In this document: piece by piece, positions 6,245-7,612 of the stretch
Layout: every line of letters begins with the position of its first letter
Numbering within the stretch: the stretch's first letter is position 1
Origin: Candidatus Cloacimonadota bacterium
Lineage (GTDB): Bacteria > Hydrothermota > E44-bin80
Direction: 5' to 3'
NCBI GenBank assembly: GCA_004376305.1
Contig: SOKD01000132.1
Span: forward strand, 1 to 7,612
DNA: 7,612 bases
The notes under the pieces: model-generated
Databases searched by the model: none
Seen by the model: only the letters and a program-made list of their open reading frames with translations
Told to the model about the DNA's origin: nothing
Program-made: the position numbers and the translations under genes

Positions 6245-7612
6245 TTAAATGCGTAATGTTTTAATAACCTTTTGCTTCCATGCTCCGGACTTAAACCAGA
6301 AGAACGCAATAATGGCAATGATAAGATTACTGATAGTCATACCCCAGAAAATGCCATTGTCTCCGTAATGCAAATACTTTGATAGAAACAAAACGCAGGG
6401 GATCCGTAATCCCCAGAGGCGTATCATCTGCATAATAAAAACCGGCATGGTATGCCCTGAGCCCTGAAATGCTCCGGTGAATACGATCATTATAGAGAAG
6501 AATAATACTGAATACGAGATAATCTTGAACATGCGGTGTCCTATCTCAATGACCTCAGGATCATTAATAAAGAATTTCACCACATAACCACCAAAGAAAA
6601 AGAGAAGTGTTGCAAACAGAAAAATTGCAATGGAATTTATGCTTACCGCCGTCCATACAGACCGTTCCGCGCGTTCAACCTGATCGGCTCCAATATTCTG
6701 TGCTACGATTGTACTCGAACCCTGAGCGAGTCCCATTGCGGGCATAACCATTAGTAAGATAATTCTATTTCCTATACCAAATGCTCCAATAACGCTTGTA
6801 CCAAACGTATTCACAATCCCCATGAGTATTGTGAAGCCGAGAGATGTGCCTGTCTGGCTGATTGCCATCGGGAAACCAATCCTAAAAATGGATTTGATGA
6901 TAGAGCGATTGAAACGAAATCCTCGAAAACTCAGTTTCAAACCATACTTTCCTGATATTAAAAACACAATACCAATTACAGAGGCGATGCCATGGGAAAA
7001 AACTGTCGCAATTGCTGCACCCGCAACACCCATCCGCGGAAATGGACCCCATCCAAAAATCAAGAACGGGTCGAGCATAACATTGAGCGTAACGGTAAAT
7101 GCAATTACCTTGAGCGGCGAAATCGTATCGCCATATCCTTGCATAAGCCCGCGGTAGATGAAAAATCCAAAGATAAATGGTACACCAAAAAACATAATTC
7201 GCATGTAGGTCAGAGTCTCAGGAAATGCATCCATCGGTGTCTGTAAGAGCCTCAAAAGATGCGGAGAAAGCATGTACCCGACAGCAGCCAGGAAGATGGA
7301 GATTATTCCGATCAAAACGAGTGTATTTGCCGCAGTATCATTAACCTTCTTTTCATTGCCTGCGCCTTTGTACTGTGCGAGCAATGTGGTTCCGCCTATT
7401 GAAAGTCCGCCTGCAATTGCTATAATAACGAAGAGAACATTGAATGTTATCGTGGGTGCCGCAAGTGCGGTTTTGCCAATTTTTCCAAGCCAGAATGCAT
7501 CGGTGATACTGTACAGGGTATGAAACAGATGTGCAAGAATGATAGGAAGAGAAAGATTTATAAGGACTTTCCATATTCTCCCCCCAAAAATATCAGGTGA
7601 GCAGGAAAACCT
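6245..7612 (-). CDS. MATE-family multidrug/cation antiporter (N-terminus just outside window)
   Basis: The frame is open from the right edge to TAA at 6245-6247, giving 455 visible residues, about full MATE length. No start codon appears in the first residues, so only a short N-terminal piece is missing. The protein has about twelve hydrophobic helices in two similar halves. The first half opens with LPIILAHLFHTLYSITDAFW, contains the TM1 aspartate expected of MATE cation sites, and has AQYKGAGNEKK after helix 2. The second half opens with GFPMAISQTGTSLGF and has the matching VAQNIGADQVERAERS. This internal repeat is the MATE hallmark. Such inner-membrane proteins export cationic drugs or metabolites in exchange for Na+ or H+; the substrate and coupling ion cannot be read from sequence. 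An apparent start at TTG 7384 cuts off the first two helices, so I reject it. The gene converges on the A2M gene with 96 bp between, and its promoter is outside the window. Confidence 0.92.
   Translation of the reverse strand, partial: RFSCSPDIFGGRIWKVLINLSLPIILAHLFHTLYSITDAFWLGKIGKTALAAPTITFNVLFVIIAIAGGLSIGGTTLLAQYKGAGNEKKVNDTAANTLVLIGIISIFLAAVGYMLSPHLLRLLQTPMDAFPETLTYMRIMFFGVPFIFGFFIYRGLMQGYGDTISPLKVIAFTVTLNVMLDPFLIFGWGPFPRMGVAGAAIATVFSHGIASVIGIVFLISGKYGLKLSFRGFRFNRSIIKSIFRIGFPMAISQTGTSLGFTILMGIVNTFGTSVIGAFGIGNRIILLMVMPAMGLAQGSSTIVAQNIGADQVERAERSVWTAVSINSIAIFLFATLLFFFGGYVVKFFINDPEVIEIGHRMFKIISYSVLFFSIMIVFTGAFQGSGHTMPVFIMQMIRLWGLRIPCVLFLSKYLHYGDNGIFWGMTISNLIIAIIAFFWFKSGAWKQKVIKTLRI

Noticed and set aside
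7353..7574. 73-codon minus-strand ORF at the right edge
   Set aside because: It overlaps, in another frame, the first two helices of the MATE protein, whose frame is open to the edge and matches the family.
1..7612. Signs of a mobile element, CRISPR array, toxin-antitoxin pair or defence island
   Set aside because: I found no transposase, integrase, regularly spaced repeats, tRNA attachment site or paired small toxin-antitoxin genes. The genes present are housekeeping or envelope types.

Overview
The window looks like a chromosomal segment from a Gram-negative-type bacterium of low to moderate GC content. The evidence is a large secreted alpha-2-macroglobulin (A2M) family protein with a signal peptide, a good Shine-Dalgarno before it, and three sigma-70-type promoters with exact 17-bp spacers. 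TAA, TAG and TGA all end genes here, so the standard bacterial code applies. I cannot name a phylum. I see no insertion sequence, phage gene, CRISPR array, tRNA or rRNA.

Layout, left to right. (1) 3-275 (+): the 3' end of an unrecognised cysteine-containing protein, running in from the left edge. (2) 281-739 (-): a zinc-ribbon plus DUF1232 (YkvA-type) small membrane protein, convergent with the first gene and only 5 bp from it. (3) 740-878: a divergent promoter region with one promoter on each strand. (4) 879-1352 (+): a short TPR protein whose mRNA is probably leaderless. Its reading frame appears to continue past two closely spaced stops (TAA 1350-1352, TAG 1359-1361) to a TAG at 1515-1517, so the gene looks broken by nonsense changes. 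(5) 1518-1801: a short palindrome, a clear promoter, a leader of about 160 nt with an imperfect direct repeat, and a possible 49-codon ORF whose TGA overlaps the start of the next gene. (6) 1802-6148 (+): a 1448-residue A2M family protein with no thioester motif and no lipobox. (7) 6245-7612 (-): a MATE-family multidrug/cation antiporter, nearly complete, running off the right edge.

The genes do not form one pathway. Strand changes and separate promoters make most of them independent units. The A2M gene appears to be transcribed from its own promoter, alone or with the small upstream ORF. The penicillin-binding protein 1C gene that often accompanies bacterial A2M genes is not in the window. 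The points most worth checking are the doubly interrupted TPR frame, the small ORF coupled to the A2M start, and the degenerate active site of the A2M protein.
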